Shown here in pieces: positions 9,092 to 18,035 of a stretch of DNA of 64,000 nucleotides; the stretch's first letter is position 1; every line of letters begins with the position of its first letter. The notes below the pieces were generated by a model, which did not search any database, was not told where the DNA came from, and saw only the letters and a program-made list of their open reading frames with translations. The stretch is taken from positions 1 through 64,000 of the forward strand of contig SLBZ01000058.1 in NCBI GenBank assembly GCA_007126095.1, written 5' to 3'. Source of the stretch: Aquisalimonas sp. GTDB lineage: Bacteria; Pseudomonadota; Gammaproteobacteria; Nitrococcales; Aquisalimonadaceae. A program made the translations under genes and the position numbers.

Positions 9092-9138
9092 GGGCGGACC
9101 GTGCATTGACGTCATGGACCGTTGCCTGGAAATCTCGA

Positions 9139-9165
9139 TGGTGGACCTGAAGGTCCAACCTACGG
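9139..9165 (+). repeat. Dispersed hairpin repeat, copy A3
   Basis: TGGTGGACC-TGAA-GGTCCAAC followed by CTACGG-like sequence. Identical to copy A1 except one base near the foot of the right arm. It ends nine bases before the stop of the acyl-CoA synthetase gene, so it lies in that gene's 3' flank. Confidence 0.8.
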
Positions 9166-9173
9166 TTACAACC

Positions 9174-10802
9174 CTACTCCGTTTTCGGGAGTTGCCCCGC
9201 CTCGTGCATCTGTCGCAGGGTCGCCTTGGAGAGTTTGCCCGTGGAGGTGTGCGGCAGTTCGTCCATGAAGATGTAATCGTCCGGGAGCTGCCAGCGGGCG
9301 AACCGCTCGGCCAGAAGATTGCGAATGGACTCGGGCGAGACGTCCTGCCCGGGCTTGCGGACCACGCACGCCAGCGGCCGTTCAGCCCACTTCGGGTGCG
9401 GCACCGCGATCACCGCCGCCTCGGCCACGCGCGGGTGCGCCATGATGGCGTTCTCCAGGTCCACCGAACTGATCCACTCGCCGCCGGACTTGATCAGATC
9501 CTTGGTGCGGTCGACGATTCGGATGTAGCCGTGGCGATCGATACTGGCCACATCCCCCGTGCGCAGCCAGCCGTCCGGCGTAAACTTGTCGGCCGCGTCC
9601 GGCGCCTGGTAGTAACTGCCGGTAATGAACGGGCCGTGCACCTGGATCTCGCCGGTGACCTCGCCATCCCAGGGTGGCTCGACGCCGTCGTCGCCCACGA
9701 TGCGCAGGTCCACCAGGGGTTGCGGAAGCCCGGCAGTGGCGTAATAGGGAAAGCGCGCGTCGTCGTCCAGGTGCTGCAGCTCCGGTTTGATGGAGGCGAC
9801 GCTGGCCAGGGGACTAGTCTCGGTCATGCCCCAGCCGTGGGTCACCTCCATGCCGTGCCGGGCGAAGGCGCGGATTGCCGACTCCGGCATCGCCGAGCCG
9901 CCCACCAGCATGCGCATGTGCGCGGGCAGTGCCCACCGCTCCGGCTGTTTATCCATGAGATCGGCCATGGGCAGCCAGATGGAAGGCACACCCAGTGAAT
10001 AGGTGGGCCGGGTCTGCTCGAACAGGTCGAGCAGGTCCTCCGGGTGAAGGTGGGGGCCCGGGAAGATCATCTTCAGGCCCAGCATGACGCAGGCATAAGG
10101 CACGCCCCAGCTGTTGGCGTGGAACATGGGCGTCACCGGCAGCACGGCATCACCGGCGGTCAGCCCCCAGCTGTCGGGCAGACAGGCGGAGAGCGTGTGC
10201 AGCACGGCGGAGCGGTGGGAATAGACCACACCCTTGGGCCGCCCCGTGGTGCCGGAGGTGTAGCACATGGCCACCGGGTCGTTCTCGTCGTGCTCCGGGT
10301 ACTGGAAGCCCGTCGGCGCGCCGGCCAGGAACTGCTCGTAGTCCGTGAACGCGTCGTCCACGGCCATGCCGCTGAACGGGAACACGATGACCCGCTCAAG
10401 GCTCACCTGATCACGCACCTGTTCGAGGAGCGGCAGGAGGACATCGTCGACGATCAGGAACCTGTCTTCGGCGTGATTCATGATCCAGGCAAGCTCATCC
10501 GCCCCCAGGCGCAGATTCAGCGTGTGCATCACCCCGCCCGCGGCCGGGATGCCGAAATAGCACTCCAGATGCGCGTGGTGATTCCAGCACAGGGTCGCAA
10601 CCCGGTCGCCGGGCTTGAGGCCGGCGGCCTGCAGGGCGCTCGCCAGAGCCAGGCTGCGCTGGTGGAATGCAGCGTAGGTGTGCGTCACGAGGGACTTGTC
10701 TGGGCGGCGGGTCACCAGCTCCGACTCGCCGTAGAGCCGGCCGGCCCGCTCCAGGAAGTGGTTCAATGACAGTGGGGCATCCTGCATGGTCGCCTGAATC
10801 AT
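9174..10802 (-). CDS. AlkK-like medium/long-chain fatty acyl-CoA synthetase
   Basis: 542 residues from the ATG opening MIQATMQDAPLSL, with GAGGAG eight bases upstream; a longer in-frame start adds 39 non-conserved residues. ATP-dependent activation of fatty acids to acyl-CoA. Motifs: P-loop-like YTSGTTGRPKG at residues 181-191, GWGMTETSPL, GWLRTGDVA and the C-terminal KSGGEWISSVDLEN and TSTGKLSKATL, the last with the catalytic lysine. Length and the MLGLKMIFPG region resemble AlkK-type ligases. Divergent from a thioesterase gene 115 bases away, so the pair may set acyl-CoA levels. Confidence 0.9.
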   Translation of the reverse strand: MIQATMQDAPLSLNHFLERAGRLYGESELVTRRPDKSLVTHTYAAFHQRSLALASALQAAGLKPGDRVATLCWNHHAHLECYFGIPAAGGVMHTLNLRLGADELAWIMNHAEDRFLIVDDVLLPLLEQVRDQVSLERVIVFPFSGMAVDDAFTDYEQFLAGAPTGFQYPEHDENDPVAMCYTSGTTGRPKGVVYSHRSAVLHTLSACLPDSWGLTAGDAVLPVTPMFHANSWGVPYACVMLGLKMIFPGPHLHPEDLLDLFEQTRPTYSLGVPSIWLPMADLMDKQPERWALPAHMRMLVGGSAMPESAIRAFARHGMEVTHGWGMTETSPLASVASIKPELQHLDDDARFPYYATAGLPQPLVDLRIVGDDGVEPPWDGEVTGEIQVHGPFITGSYYQAPDAADKFTPDGWLRTGDVASIDRHGYIRIVDRTKDLIKSGGEWISSVDLENAIMAHPRVAEAAVIAVPHPKWAERPLACVVRKPGQDVSPESIRNLLAERFARWQLPDDYIFMDELPHTSTGKLSKATLRQMHEAGQLPKTE

Positions 10803-10917
10803 GGTGGTTTTCTCCTCGCGTGACTGTTCTTGTTGGCCGCCGAAGCTGCGCAATAACGCTGTTTCGTTGTAGGGTGCATGAGCCGAGACAACAATGCACC
10901 CGAGGCAGATCATAACC

Positions 10918-11472
10918 ATGACGACGAACGATCACAGTGACCCGGCCGCCATTCGCGCGCGCTGGGAGGACGAAGCAGAAACGGTCCGCCGGCGCCTGCA
11001 CCAGGCCAGCACCAACAGCCTCGCCACCATCGGCCAGTACTCCGGCCTGGAGTTCCTTCAGGCCATGTTCAGCGGCGAGCTGCCCCACCCGCCCATCGGC
11101 GAGACGCTGAACTTTCTGCCCATACTGGCCGAAGAGGGTCGGGTGGTCTTCCAGGGCACCCCACTGGCCGCCCACTACAACCCGATCAGTTCCGTTCACG
11201 GCGGCTGGGCGGCGACGCTGCTGGACTCCTGTGTGGGCTGCGCCGTCCAGTCCACGCTGCCCCGGGGCAAGGGCTACACGACGCTGGAGCTGAAAGTGAA
11301 CTACGTCCGCGCGCTCACCCCGGAGACAGGGCCGGTGCGCGCCGAGGGCAAGGTGATCCATGTGGGCGGCCGGGTCGCCACCGCCGAAGGGCGGCTGACG
11401 GACCCGGCCGGCAAGCTCTACGCCCACGCCTCCACCACCTGCATGGTCATGGAGCTGCCACAGGGCGACTGA
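10918..11472 (+). CDS. PaaI-like hotdog thioesterase
   Basis: 184 residues from the ATG opening MTTNDHSDPA (a nearby upstream ATG at 10894 is possible but would overlap the likely ribosome site GAGG). The hotdog core is visible: NPISSVHGGWAATLLDSCVG, where HGGW and the following acidic residue form the active-site helix, then TTLELKVNYVRAL and VIHVGGRVATAEGRL. PaaI/YbgC-type enzymes hydrolyse acyl- or aryl-CoA. It is divergent from the acyl-CoA synthetase. The exact substrate is unknown. Confidence 0.85.
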   Translation: MTTNDHSDPAAIRARWEDEAETVRRRLHQASTNSLATIGQYSGLEFLQAMFSGELPHPPIGETLNFLPILAEEGRVVFQGTPLAAHYNPISSVHGGWAATLLDSCVGCAVQSTLPRGKGYTTLELKVNYVRALTPETGPVRAEGKVIHVGGRVATAEGRLTDPAGKLYAHASTTCMVMELPQGD

Positions 11473-11490
11473 AGCAACCCCGGCCGTGCT

Positions 11491-12144
11491 TCACTGCCGG
11501 GGCAGCAGATCCAGCGCCAGCACCTCGCCCAGCTCCTGCAGGGCGTCGTGCGCGCGCACCACCTTGATGGTGGTCATGCCGAGCTGGCTGGCCGGCTTCA
11601 GGTTGACGCCCAGGTCGTCCAGGTAGACCACCTCCTCCGGGCGCACGCCGACCAGGTCGCAGGTGTGCTGGTAGATGCGTGGGTCGGGCTTGCGCAGCCC
11701 GAGCTTCGACGACTCCACCACGTGCTCGAATCGCTCCATGACGGACTCGATCTCCACCGCCCGTTCGGCGGTGGTCTGCATGCCGCGCCCCTCGCCGGCG
11801 CTGACGTTGTTGGTGATGCACGCCACCCGATACGTGTGGCGGACCCGCTCCAGCGCCGCCACCATTTCGGGTCGCAGTTCACCGGCCAGCAGCGCAATCA
11901 CGTCCCGCCCCGGAACCGCATGTCCGGCGGCTCCGGATTCCTCGGCGAACGCCGCATCGAACGCATCCAGGCTCAGCTCACTGCGCTCGAAGCGCGCCCA
12001 GGCGTTTTGGTCCGGATTGGTGGCGTTGATCGTACGGAGAAAATCCCGGGGCAAACCGTGCCGCTCTTCGTACCGGCGGAAATTCTCGAAGGGGCTGGTG
12101 GTGAAGACACCGCCGAAATCCCAGAATACGGCCTTGATGGTCAT
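11491..12144 (-). CDS. HAD-superfamily (subfamily IA) hydrolase
   Basis: 217 residues. Motif I is FWDFGGV with nucleophile D9; the usual second Asp two positions on is Gly, as in the epoxide hydrolase N-terminal/haloacid-dehalogenase-like branch. Motif II is ACITNN, motif III Lys lies in GLRKPDPRIYQ, and motif IV is VVYLDDLGVN. The helical cap lies between motifs I and II. The substrate cannot be predicted. Its 3' end faces the thioesterase gene, where a short GC stem (CCCCGGC/GCCGGGG) overlaps its last codons. Confidence 0.85.
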   Translation of the reverse strand: MTIKAVFWDFGGVFTTSPFENFRRYEERHGLPRDFLRTINATNPDQNAWARFERSELSLDAFDAAFAEESGAAGHAVPGRDVIALLAGELRPEMVAALERVRHTYRVACITNNVSAGEGRGMQTTAERAVEIESVMERFEHVVESSKLGLRKPDPRIYQHTCDLVGVRPEEVVYLDDLGVNLKPASQLGMTTIKVVRAHDALQELGEVLALDLLPRQ

Positions 12145-12279
12145 GCCTGCCTTCTCGTCATGGTCGCTGAGGAAGCAGGCATTATTGGGGTGGTGACGCC
12201 CTGCTGCAACAGGCCACCACGCCGGCCGCTCTGCGCTATGCTTTCAGTGAGCGGCCTTTCAATCCAGAAGGAGAGATTC

Positions 12280-12723
12280 ATGGAAACGTTGCTCAGCGCC
12301 ATCATCAAGGACAAGCACGATGCCCTGTACACCATCGCTCCGGGGGCGACCGTCAAGGAAGCCGTCCAGGTCATGACGGAGAGCAATGTGGGCTGCATCC
12401 TGGTGATGAACCAGGGCCACCTGGAGGGGTTGTTCACGGAACGTGATCTCATGAAACGGGTGGTGCATCCGGGGCTGGACGCGTCCATCACGCCCATACG
12501 TGACGTCATGACCACAGAGATCGCCATCGCCACCCCGAAGATGACCGTGGGTGAGGCCATGGCGCTGTGTACGCACAAGCGCTTGCGCCACCTGCCCGTC
12601 TACCAGGACAACACCACCCTGCTCGGCATTGTGTCAGCCGGCGACCTCACCAAGTGGGCGATCCAGGACCAGGAGCACACGATCGACGACCTGACCCGCT
12701 ACATCTACGGCGAACGGGCCTAG
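12280..12723 (+). CDS. Stand-alone CBS-pair protein
   Basis: 147 residues from the ATG opening METLLSAIIKDK, preceded by AAGGAGA at good spacing. Two tandem CBS domains: about 8-65 (YTIAPGATVKEAVQVMTESNVGCILVM, GLFTERDLMKRVV) and about 75-140 (TPKMTVGEAMALC, RHLPVYQDNTTLLGIVSAGDL). Such proteins usually sense adenine nucleotides or SAM. The window does not reveal its partner. It is divergent from the HAD gene. Confidence 0.88.
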   Translation: METLLSAIIKDKHDALYTIAPGATVKEAVQVMTESNVGCILVMNQGHLEGLFTERDLMKRVVHPGLDASITPIRDVMTTEIAIATPKMTVGEAMALCTHKRLRHLPVYQDNTTLLGIVSAGDLTKWAIQDQEHTIDDLTRYIYGERA

Positions 12724-12727
12724 CGCA

Positions 12728-13891
12728 TCAGCGGCCGATCACGGGAAGGCGCGCGAACTGCTCCATGAAGCGGCGGTCGATCCAGTCTTTCCATCGCCAC
12801 ACCCAGCGGCCGCGCAGGCTAACGGCGCCCCGGGACGCAACGGCGTGGCGATCGCCGGTGCTGATCAGGGCCAGCCAGCGTGACTGGGGGCGATAGCGTG
12901 TCGGGGCGTCCCCGGCCACGACGCGGCGAAGGTTTGCCGCCAGCGGGCGCCCCTGACGCACGGCGAACACGCCTGCCTTTTCACGCCCGAACCCGTCCAT
13001 GGTGGCGGTGTCCCCGGCGGCGAAGATGCGCGGGTCAGTCACGGCCTGCAGCGTCTGCCGCACACGGATGAACCCGTCATTGTCCAGAGCCAGTCCCGTG
13101 GAGCCCAGCCAGGCGGCACCGGCTGCACTGGTTGTCCAGACCACCTCGTCCGCGCCAATGATCATCCCATCGACCGTTGTCAGCCCCTCGGGGCCGGCGT
13201 GGGCGACGCGCGCTCCCCGGTGTACCGTCACGCCCCGGTCGGCGAGCACCGCTTCAAACCACCGCCGTACGCGACGATTGTGGGTAGGCAGAATGGTGGC
13301 CGTACCACTGACCAGGTGGAACTGCAGATCATCCGGGTTCTCTCCCAGGGCCTTGCGCTCGCCACGCAGGCGGTAGTGCATGGCCAGGACCAGCTCCACA
13401 CCGCCGGCCCCCGCCCCGACCACCACGATCCGGACAGGGCCGCGGCCATCACGCACACGCTGAAGCAGTTGCAGCCAGCGCTCGTTGAACCGGTGGATCG
13501 GCTTCACCGGGACTCCGTGGGCATCCGCACCCGACACGTCGCGCATCCCGGGCGTGGCGCCGGTGTTGATGGATAACCAGTCGTAGTGCTCGCTGCCACT
13601 GCGTTGCGTCATGACCCGCTGCCGCGAACGGTCCAGCGCCACAGCCTCGTCCTGAATGAATCGCGCTCCGGCGAACGCCGCCAGCCGCGAAAGATCGATA
13701 TGCACATCGTCAAAGCTGTAGTGACCGGCGACATAGCCGGGCAACATGCCGGAATACGGGGTAAACCGATCGCGGCTGACCAACGTCAGGCGTGCGCCCG
13801 GCATCGGCGCCAGCCCTAATCGGCGCAGCACGCCCACATGGCTGTGCCCGCCGCCGAGCAGCACCACGTCACACGCCGGCGCCTGGTTCAT
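12728..13891 (-). CDS. NDH-2-like FAD oxidoreductase of the SelD-associated family
   Basis: 387 residues. The N-terminal FAD site is VVLLGGGHSHVGVLRRLG; a second dinucleotide site is VVVGAGAGGVELVLAM; the C-terminal FAD contact is RIFAAGDTATM. GGGHSHV and RFTPYSGMLPGYVAGHYS are typical of the branch often fused to or adjacent to selenophosphate synthase (SelD). No selD lies in this window. The enzyme probably oxidises NAD(P)H or a sulfur/selenium compound and may feed quinones. It ends four bases after the convergent CBS gene. Confidence 0.85.
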   Translation of the reverse strand: MNQAPACDVVLLGGGHSHVGVLRRLGLAPMPGARLTLVSRDRFTPYSGMLPGYVAGHYSFDDVHIDLSRLAAFAGARFIQDEAVALDRSRQRVMTQRSGSEHYDWLSINTGATPGMRDVSGADAHGVPVKPIHRFNERWLQLLQRVRDGRGPVRIVVVGAGAGGVELVLAMHYRLRGERKALGENPDDLQFHLVSGTATILPTHNRRVRRWFEAVLADRGVTVHRGARVAHAGPEGLTTVDGMIIGADEVVWTTSAAGAAWLGSTGLALDNDGFIRVRQTLQAVTDPRIFAAGDTATMDGFGREKAGVFAVRQGRPLAANLRRVVAGDAPTRYRPQSRWLALISTGDRHAVASRGAVSLRGRWVWRWKDWIDRRFMEQFARLPVIGR

Positions 13892-14014
13892 GGGATTTCC
13901 TCCAGTGGTGGGTATTGACGGTATCAGCAGCCCGCGGACCTCGTAGCGAGCCGGATCGCGTTGCTGGCCGACGGATGCCCGCCGGAGTGGACAGCGCGCT
14001 TGTCCGTTGTCAAC

Positions 14015-14028
14015 ATACGATAGCGTAT
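14015..14028. promoter_or_regulatory. Inverted repeat upstream of the chemoreceptor gene
   Basis: ATACG-ATAG-CGTAT, 32 bases upstream of the chemoreceptor start, flanked by near-matching TCAA and TTGA. It lies in the divergent gap between the flavoprotein and the receptor and could be an operator. Nothing identifies the binding protein. Confidence 0.3.
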
Positions 14029-14059
14029 TGACTGTTCACGGACTCCTGGAGGCATCCCC

Positions 14060-15556
14060 ATGGCCACTTCCGTGCTGGACTGGTTCACCCCGCGCGGCCT
14101 CACTGACGACCAGGCCCGCGGGCGTGCCCGCATCATTACGGTCATGTCGTTCTCCATGGGGCTGGCATCGCTTGTATTCATCCTACAGTACCGCGCCGTG
14201 GGTGCCGACGAGGCGGTCTACGGCCTCAGTCTGGGCCTGGTCATGGCCGTTCTGGGGCCGACGCTCATGCGGGCCACCGGACGCGTGGCGGTGGCCCGGG
14301 TATTCGCAGTGCTGGCGCTGACGGTGGTGATGATCTGGCTGGCGATCGTGAACACCGGCGTCATGAGTTCGAACATCTTCTGGCTTGGCCTTCTGGGCAT
14401 TCTCGCCCTGTTCACCGGTGCCGGGCGCCTCGAGGGCGCCCTGTGGATGGTCCTGGGCATTGCCGTGATCGCCGGGCTCGCCGTGTTCGAGGCCAATGGC
14501 GTCATCGAGCCCCTGCGCGCGGTGCCCGAGGCGCACCAGGCGCGCCTTCAGGCAAGCAGCGCTATCGCCCTGGGGGTGGTGGTGTTCATCTTCGCCTGGG
14601 TGTTCGACCGAGACAAACGCGACAGTCTGGCCGCCTCCGAGGCCGCCATGACAAGCGCCCGCGAGACACTGGCGCGCAACGAGACACTGATCGAGCACGC
14701 AGCCACGGCGGTCACCGCCGCCAGCGAGCACGGAGAGTCGGTGAAGCAGCGCGCCTCGGAACTCGCGGATACTGCACGCGCCGCCAGCGACCAGTCGGCC
14801 AACATCGCGTCGGCGGTGGAAGAGAGCTCCCGCATTGCCGACCAGAATGCGGCCACGGCCAGCCATGTCGCAGCCCAGGCCAGCGAGACCAGTCATCAGG
14901 CCCAGGCCGGCGGCGAGGCCATGCGCGCCAACAGCGAGCGCATGGAGCAGACCGCAGCACGCATCGAAACCACCACCATCGCCGTGCGCGAACTCACCCG
15001 CCACGCCGAGAGCATCCGGTCCATCCTCTCGGAGATCGAGGGCATTGCCGGGCAGACCAACCTGCTGGCGCTTAATGCCGCCATCGAGGCATCCCGCGCC
15101 GGGGAGCAGGGGCGCGGATTCGCCGTGGTCGCGGAAGAGGTACGCGGCCTCGCGCAGCGCGCCAGCGAATCCACCGACACCATCGGCACTACCCTCAATC
15201 GCATTGCTGCCGGCGTGGATGACGCCCACCAGGCCATGCAGGGAGTGGCCGAGTCCATGCAAGCTAACCGCGAGGAAGCAGGACGGGCCGAGCGGGCCCT
15301 TGAAGCCATCATCGGCGCCTCGGAGGCGGTGGACGACGGCATCCAGAACCTGGTCATGGCTACCGGCGAACAGCGTGATACCAACCAGTCACTGGCCTCG
15401 AACATCGAGGGCATCCATTCGAGCGTGCAGGTGGTGCACGCCGGCGCCGAAGCCATCGACGACAGCATGTCCAGTCTGATGGCGTCGGTGCGGGATCTGC
15501 GCCGCACCGTCCATCAGCAGGACGAGGACGCCCTGGAGGCGAGCGCGACACGTTAA
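14060..15556 (+). CDS. Methyl-accepting chemotaxis protein with polytopic membrane sensor and no HAMP domain
   Basis: 498 residues; GGAGG precedes the ATG. The N-terminal 185 residues form about six membrane helices with short loops and no periplasmic ligand domain. A coiled-coil signalling domain follows directly. Its hairpin tip is intact: [20 protein letters not shown] followed by [21 protein letters not shown]. No HAMP-like linker is apparent between the last helix and the coiled coil. It probably senses membrane potential, redox state or a lipophilic ligand and signals to CheA/CheW encoded elsewhere. Methylation-type Glu/Gln pairs occur on the flanking helices; no CheR-binding pentapeptide at the C-terminus. 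Confidence 0.88.
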   Translation: MATSVLDWFTPRGLTDDQARGRARIITVMSFSMGLASLVFILQYRAVGADEAVYGLSLGLVMAVLGPTLMRATGRVAVARVFAVLALTVVMIWLAIVNTGVMSSNIFWLGLLGILALFTGAGRLEGALWMVLGIAVIAGLAVFEANGVIEPLRAVPEAHQARLQASSAIALGVVVFIFAWVFDRDKRDSLAASEAAMTSARETLARNETLIEHAATAVTAASEHGESVKQRASELADTARAASDQSANIASAVEESSRIADQNAATASHVAAQASETSHQAQAGGEAMRANSERMEQTAARIETTTIAVRELTRHAESIRSILSEIEGIAGQTNLLALNAAIEASRAGEQGRGFAVVAEEVRGLAQRASESTDTIGTTLNRIAAGVDDAHQAMQGVAESMQANREEAGRAERALEAIIGASEAVDDGIQNLVMATGEQRDTNQSLASNIEGIHSSVQVVHAGAEAIDDSMSSLMASVRDLRRTVHQQDEDALEASATR

Positions 15557-15605
15557 GTGCCGGGTCGACACTCCGGAGGATGGCGTCCGCGGGCCCGACC
15601 GCCGC

Positions 15606-16475
15606 TCAGCGCTGGCTGCGGTCCTTGCGATTCTGGGCCTCGATCGCCTCACGGGCGTCCTGCCACTGCTGATCCGTCCACTCTCGCAGCTCGTAGAAGT
15701 TGCCGCCGGTGGCCAGGTAACCGCCCCCGTCCATCATGATAGTCTGGCCGTTGAGCCACGGGCAGCCGTCAGAGAGCAGGAACGTGGACAGATTCTGCAG
15801 TTCCTCAATCGAACCGACCCGGCCCATTGGGTTGGTGCGTGCGGCCCGTTCACCGGGCTTCTCCCCCGGACTCAGCCGCTTGCTCATGCCTTCCGTCGGG
15901 ATCTCGCCCGGGCCGATGGCGTTAAGCCGGATACCGTAGCCACCCCACTCCGTGGCCAGTGACTTGGTCATGGTGTTGACCGCAGCCTTGCTCATGGCCG
16001 ATGGCACCACGAACGGCCCGCCGTTCTCCACCCACGTGACCACGATGGAGACCACGCTGCCGGGGTGCCCGCCCTCGATCCAGCGCTTGCCCACCGCCTG
16101 GGTCACGTAGAACGTGCCGTGCATGACGATGTTGGCGATGGCGTCGAAACCGCGCGGGGAGAGGTCCTCGGTGCGGCTGATGAAGTTGCCGGCGGCGTTG
16201 TTCACCAGACCGGTCAGCGGGCCGTCCTGGAAGATGGTGCCCACCATGTCGTCCACCGCCTGGGCATCCCGGATGTCCAGGGCGAACGGCGTGACGCTGC
16301 CGCCGTGCCTGTCCATCAGTTCGCGGGCAGTGCCCTCGACCACGGACTGGCGACGGCCGCAGATGTAGAGATCCGCACCCAGCGCCAGAAACTTCTCGGC
16401 CATTCCCTTGCCGAGACCAGTGCCACCGCCGGTGACCAGAATGCGCTTGCCCTTGAACAGGCCGCTCTCGAACAT
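15606..16475 (-). CDS. SDR oxidoreductase of the 2,4-dienoyl-CoA reductase type
   Basis: 289 residues from the ATG opening MFESGLFKGKR, with GAGGAGAG just upstream. NADP site: LVTGGGTGLGKGMAEKF, and NNAAGNF. As in DECR-type enzymes, the usual YxxxK is replaced by SxxxK in FVVPSAMSKAAV. The Tyr that serves as acid in human DECR1, 11 residues before that Ser, aligns with Trp here (VVTWVENGG). Family members reduce 2,4-dienoyl-CoA during unsaturated fatty acid oxidation. The substrate and mechanism are therefore less certain. The C-terminal segment GGNFYELREW extends past the core fold. Confidence 0.85.
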   Translation of the reverse strand: MFESGLFKGKRILVTGGGTGLGKGMAEKFLALGADLYICGRRQSVVEGTARELMDRHGGSVTPFALDIRDAQAVDDMVGTIFQDGPLTGLVNNAAGNFISRTEDLSPRGFDAIANIVMHGTFYVTQAVGKRWIEGGHPGSVVSIVVTWVENGGPFVVPSAMSKAAVNTMTKSLATEWGGYGIRLNAIGPGEIPTEGMSKRLSPGEKPGERAARTNPMGRVGSIEELQNLSTFLLSDGCPWLNGQTIMMDGGGYLATGGNFYELREWTDQQWQDAREAIEAQNRKDRSQR

Positions 16476-16505
16476 GTCGTCTCTCCTCGGCAAATGCCGT
16501 CGTGC

Positions 16506-17912
16506 TTACCGTGCCAGCAACGCCCAGACCGGGCCGTAGTTCCTGCCGTTGATCAGGACGAGACCGTCCTCGATCAACAGGTGCCCCTGCAAATCCTGGC
16601 CCTGGTGCTGCAACACACCCTCGGCCACCATGGCCTCCACTCGCGCGTCGGCCAGCTCCACTGCCCGCTCATCCAGCTCCTGACCGGAGAGGTTCTGGCC
16701 GTACGTGGCGGCATCGGTTTCGAGGTCATGGCGCAGGTAGGCGCGGAGACTGCGGTGCACAGCATCCCGGGGGGCCTTCATCTCCACTTCTGCGGCCAGT
16801 CCGTTGATCGCGGCAAAGGCGTCTTCCAGCGACGGCGTCTGCCCCTCCCAGGCCAGACGCGCACTGGCGCGGAAAGGCCCTTCCGGCATGCCGATGGTGA
16901 ACTCCTCGATCACGAACTCCGGCTCACGTTCCAGCAGCTGCGGAATCAGCCCGAGAAAGCGCAGGCCCATGGTGTGTTCATCGATATGGCCGAGCTCCAG
17001 ATCATCCCCCAGCGCCACGAGCTGCTCCATGGCGTGCTGATCGACCCGGTACAGAGCCGCCTTGAGGCGGGATTCCTCGATCCGGTAGCCGCCGGCGACC
17101 GCGCCATGCATGGTAGCGTCGAAGGTGACGTCCAGCGCACCGTCATCAAGCTCGGCCCCGGAGACAATGCGCAGCCCCTCGATTTCCGAGTCGTCGACAC
17201 CTACGGTGTCCACCTCCAGGACCGAATCACCGGTCCAGATGTGCGCACCCAGATTCTCGGGCGCCGCTTGCAGTCGCACGCCCCGCGCAGACCACGTGCT
17301 GCCGAACTCGGACAGGACGAGCTGATCGAAGCCCATGTCGATCTCGCCGCTGGCCATGTCCGCATCCAGGCTGAGAGTGCCTTCAAGTCCGGTGAAACTG
17401 AACGCGGCCTCGTCACCCTCCACCTCCCACGCCGGGGTGGCGAACGTCATGCGGCTGGCGCCATCGAATCCGACCCGGGTTTCGGCGGTCATGAGCGTGG
17501 GATCGCCGGCAAACAGCGGCAGGTGCGCACCGATGGCGTCCGCCACCTCCACGCGGCTGGTCACAAACGCAGCGCCGGGCACCCCGCCGCTGCCGGAGGG
17601 GATGGGTCCGTGGCTGACCCCGTCATGGAACACCAGAACCGGCGCCTGGCGGACGCCGTACTCCTGCTCCATGAAGGCCGCGAAGTCGTCCGCGGCAGAC
17701 CCCAGGAGTTCCACCTCCACCCGCGAGGTCGCTCCACGGTAGCCGCGGTCGTACTCGCTGCTCAGTACCCGCACCTGCGGCTCGCGTTCGAGGAACTCCA
17801 GCGCACGCTCATGCTGGCGCTCCGCCACGGCGCCGGTCCACACCGGCCCGGCACCGAGGCCAACCGCGGCGACAACGGCCGCCAGGCCACAACCGATCAC
17901 TAGTCGTTTCAT
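16506..17912 (-). CDS. DUF945 (YdgA-like) family protein
   Basis: 468 residues. An N-terminal hydrophobic segment (4-25) acts as signal or anchor, then ERQHERALEFLEREPQVRVLSSEYDRGYRGATSR, recognisable from YdgA/DUF945 proteins (shown here as a description of a conserved region spanning residues 31-64). The remainder is acidic and rich in beta-strand patterns, as in other members. Function of the family is unknown; an envelope location is likely. It lies between metY and the SDR gene on the same strand. Confidence 0.8.
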   Translation of the reverse strand: MKRLVIGCGLAAVVAAVGLGAGPVWTGAVAERQHERALEFLEREPQVRVLSSEYDRGYRGATSRVEVELLGSAADDFAAFMEQEYGVRQAPVLVFHDGVSHGPIPSGSGGVPGAAFVTSRVEVADAIGAHLPLFAGDPTLMTAETRVGFDGASRMTFATPAWEVEGDEAAFSFTGLEGTLSLDADMASGEIDMGFDQLVLSEFGSTWSARGVRLQAAPENLGAHIWTGDSVLEVDTVGVDDSEIEGLRIVSGAELDDGALDVTFDATMHGAVAGGYRIEESRLKAALYRVDQHAMEQLVALGDDLELGHIDEHTMGLRFLGLIPQLLEREPEFVIEEFTIGMPEGPFRASARLAWEGQTPSLEDAFAAINGLAAEVEMKAPRDAVHRSLRAYLRHDLETDAATYGQNLSGQELDERAVELADARVEAMVAEGVLQHQGQDLQGHLLIEDGLVLINGRNYGPVWALLAR

Positions 17913-18035
17913 GACTGCATCATCCCTGGTTTACGGATACATCCGTGATTGCGTTGCCCGGCGGCCGGCGCCGGGCTCCGGTTCTGAACAGGCCGTATCG
18001 TGCCGAACCAGGCCTCGTGGCACCAGCCGCAGAGG

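Noticed and set aside
8994..9165. CRISPR-like spacing of short repeats
   Set aside because: Copies occur in both orientations with unequal spacing; only three per cluster, and no cas genes.
11548..12279. N-terminal extension of the CBS protein frame
   Set aside because: It lies opposite the HAD gene; the true start has AAGGAGA upstream.
16065..17903. 612-codon plus-strand frame opposite DUF945
   Set aside because: Shadow of the minus-strand gene; no domain or start signal.
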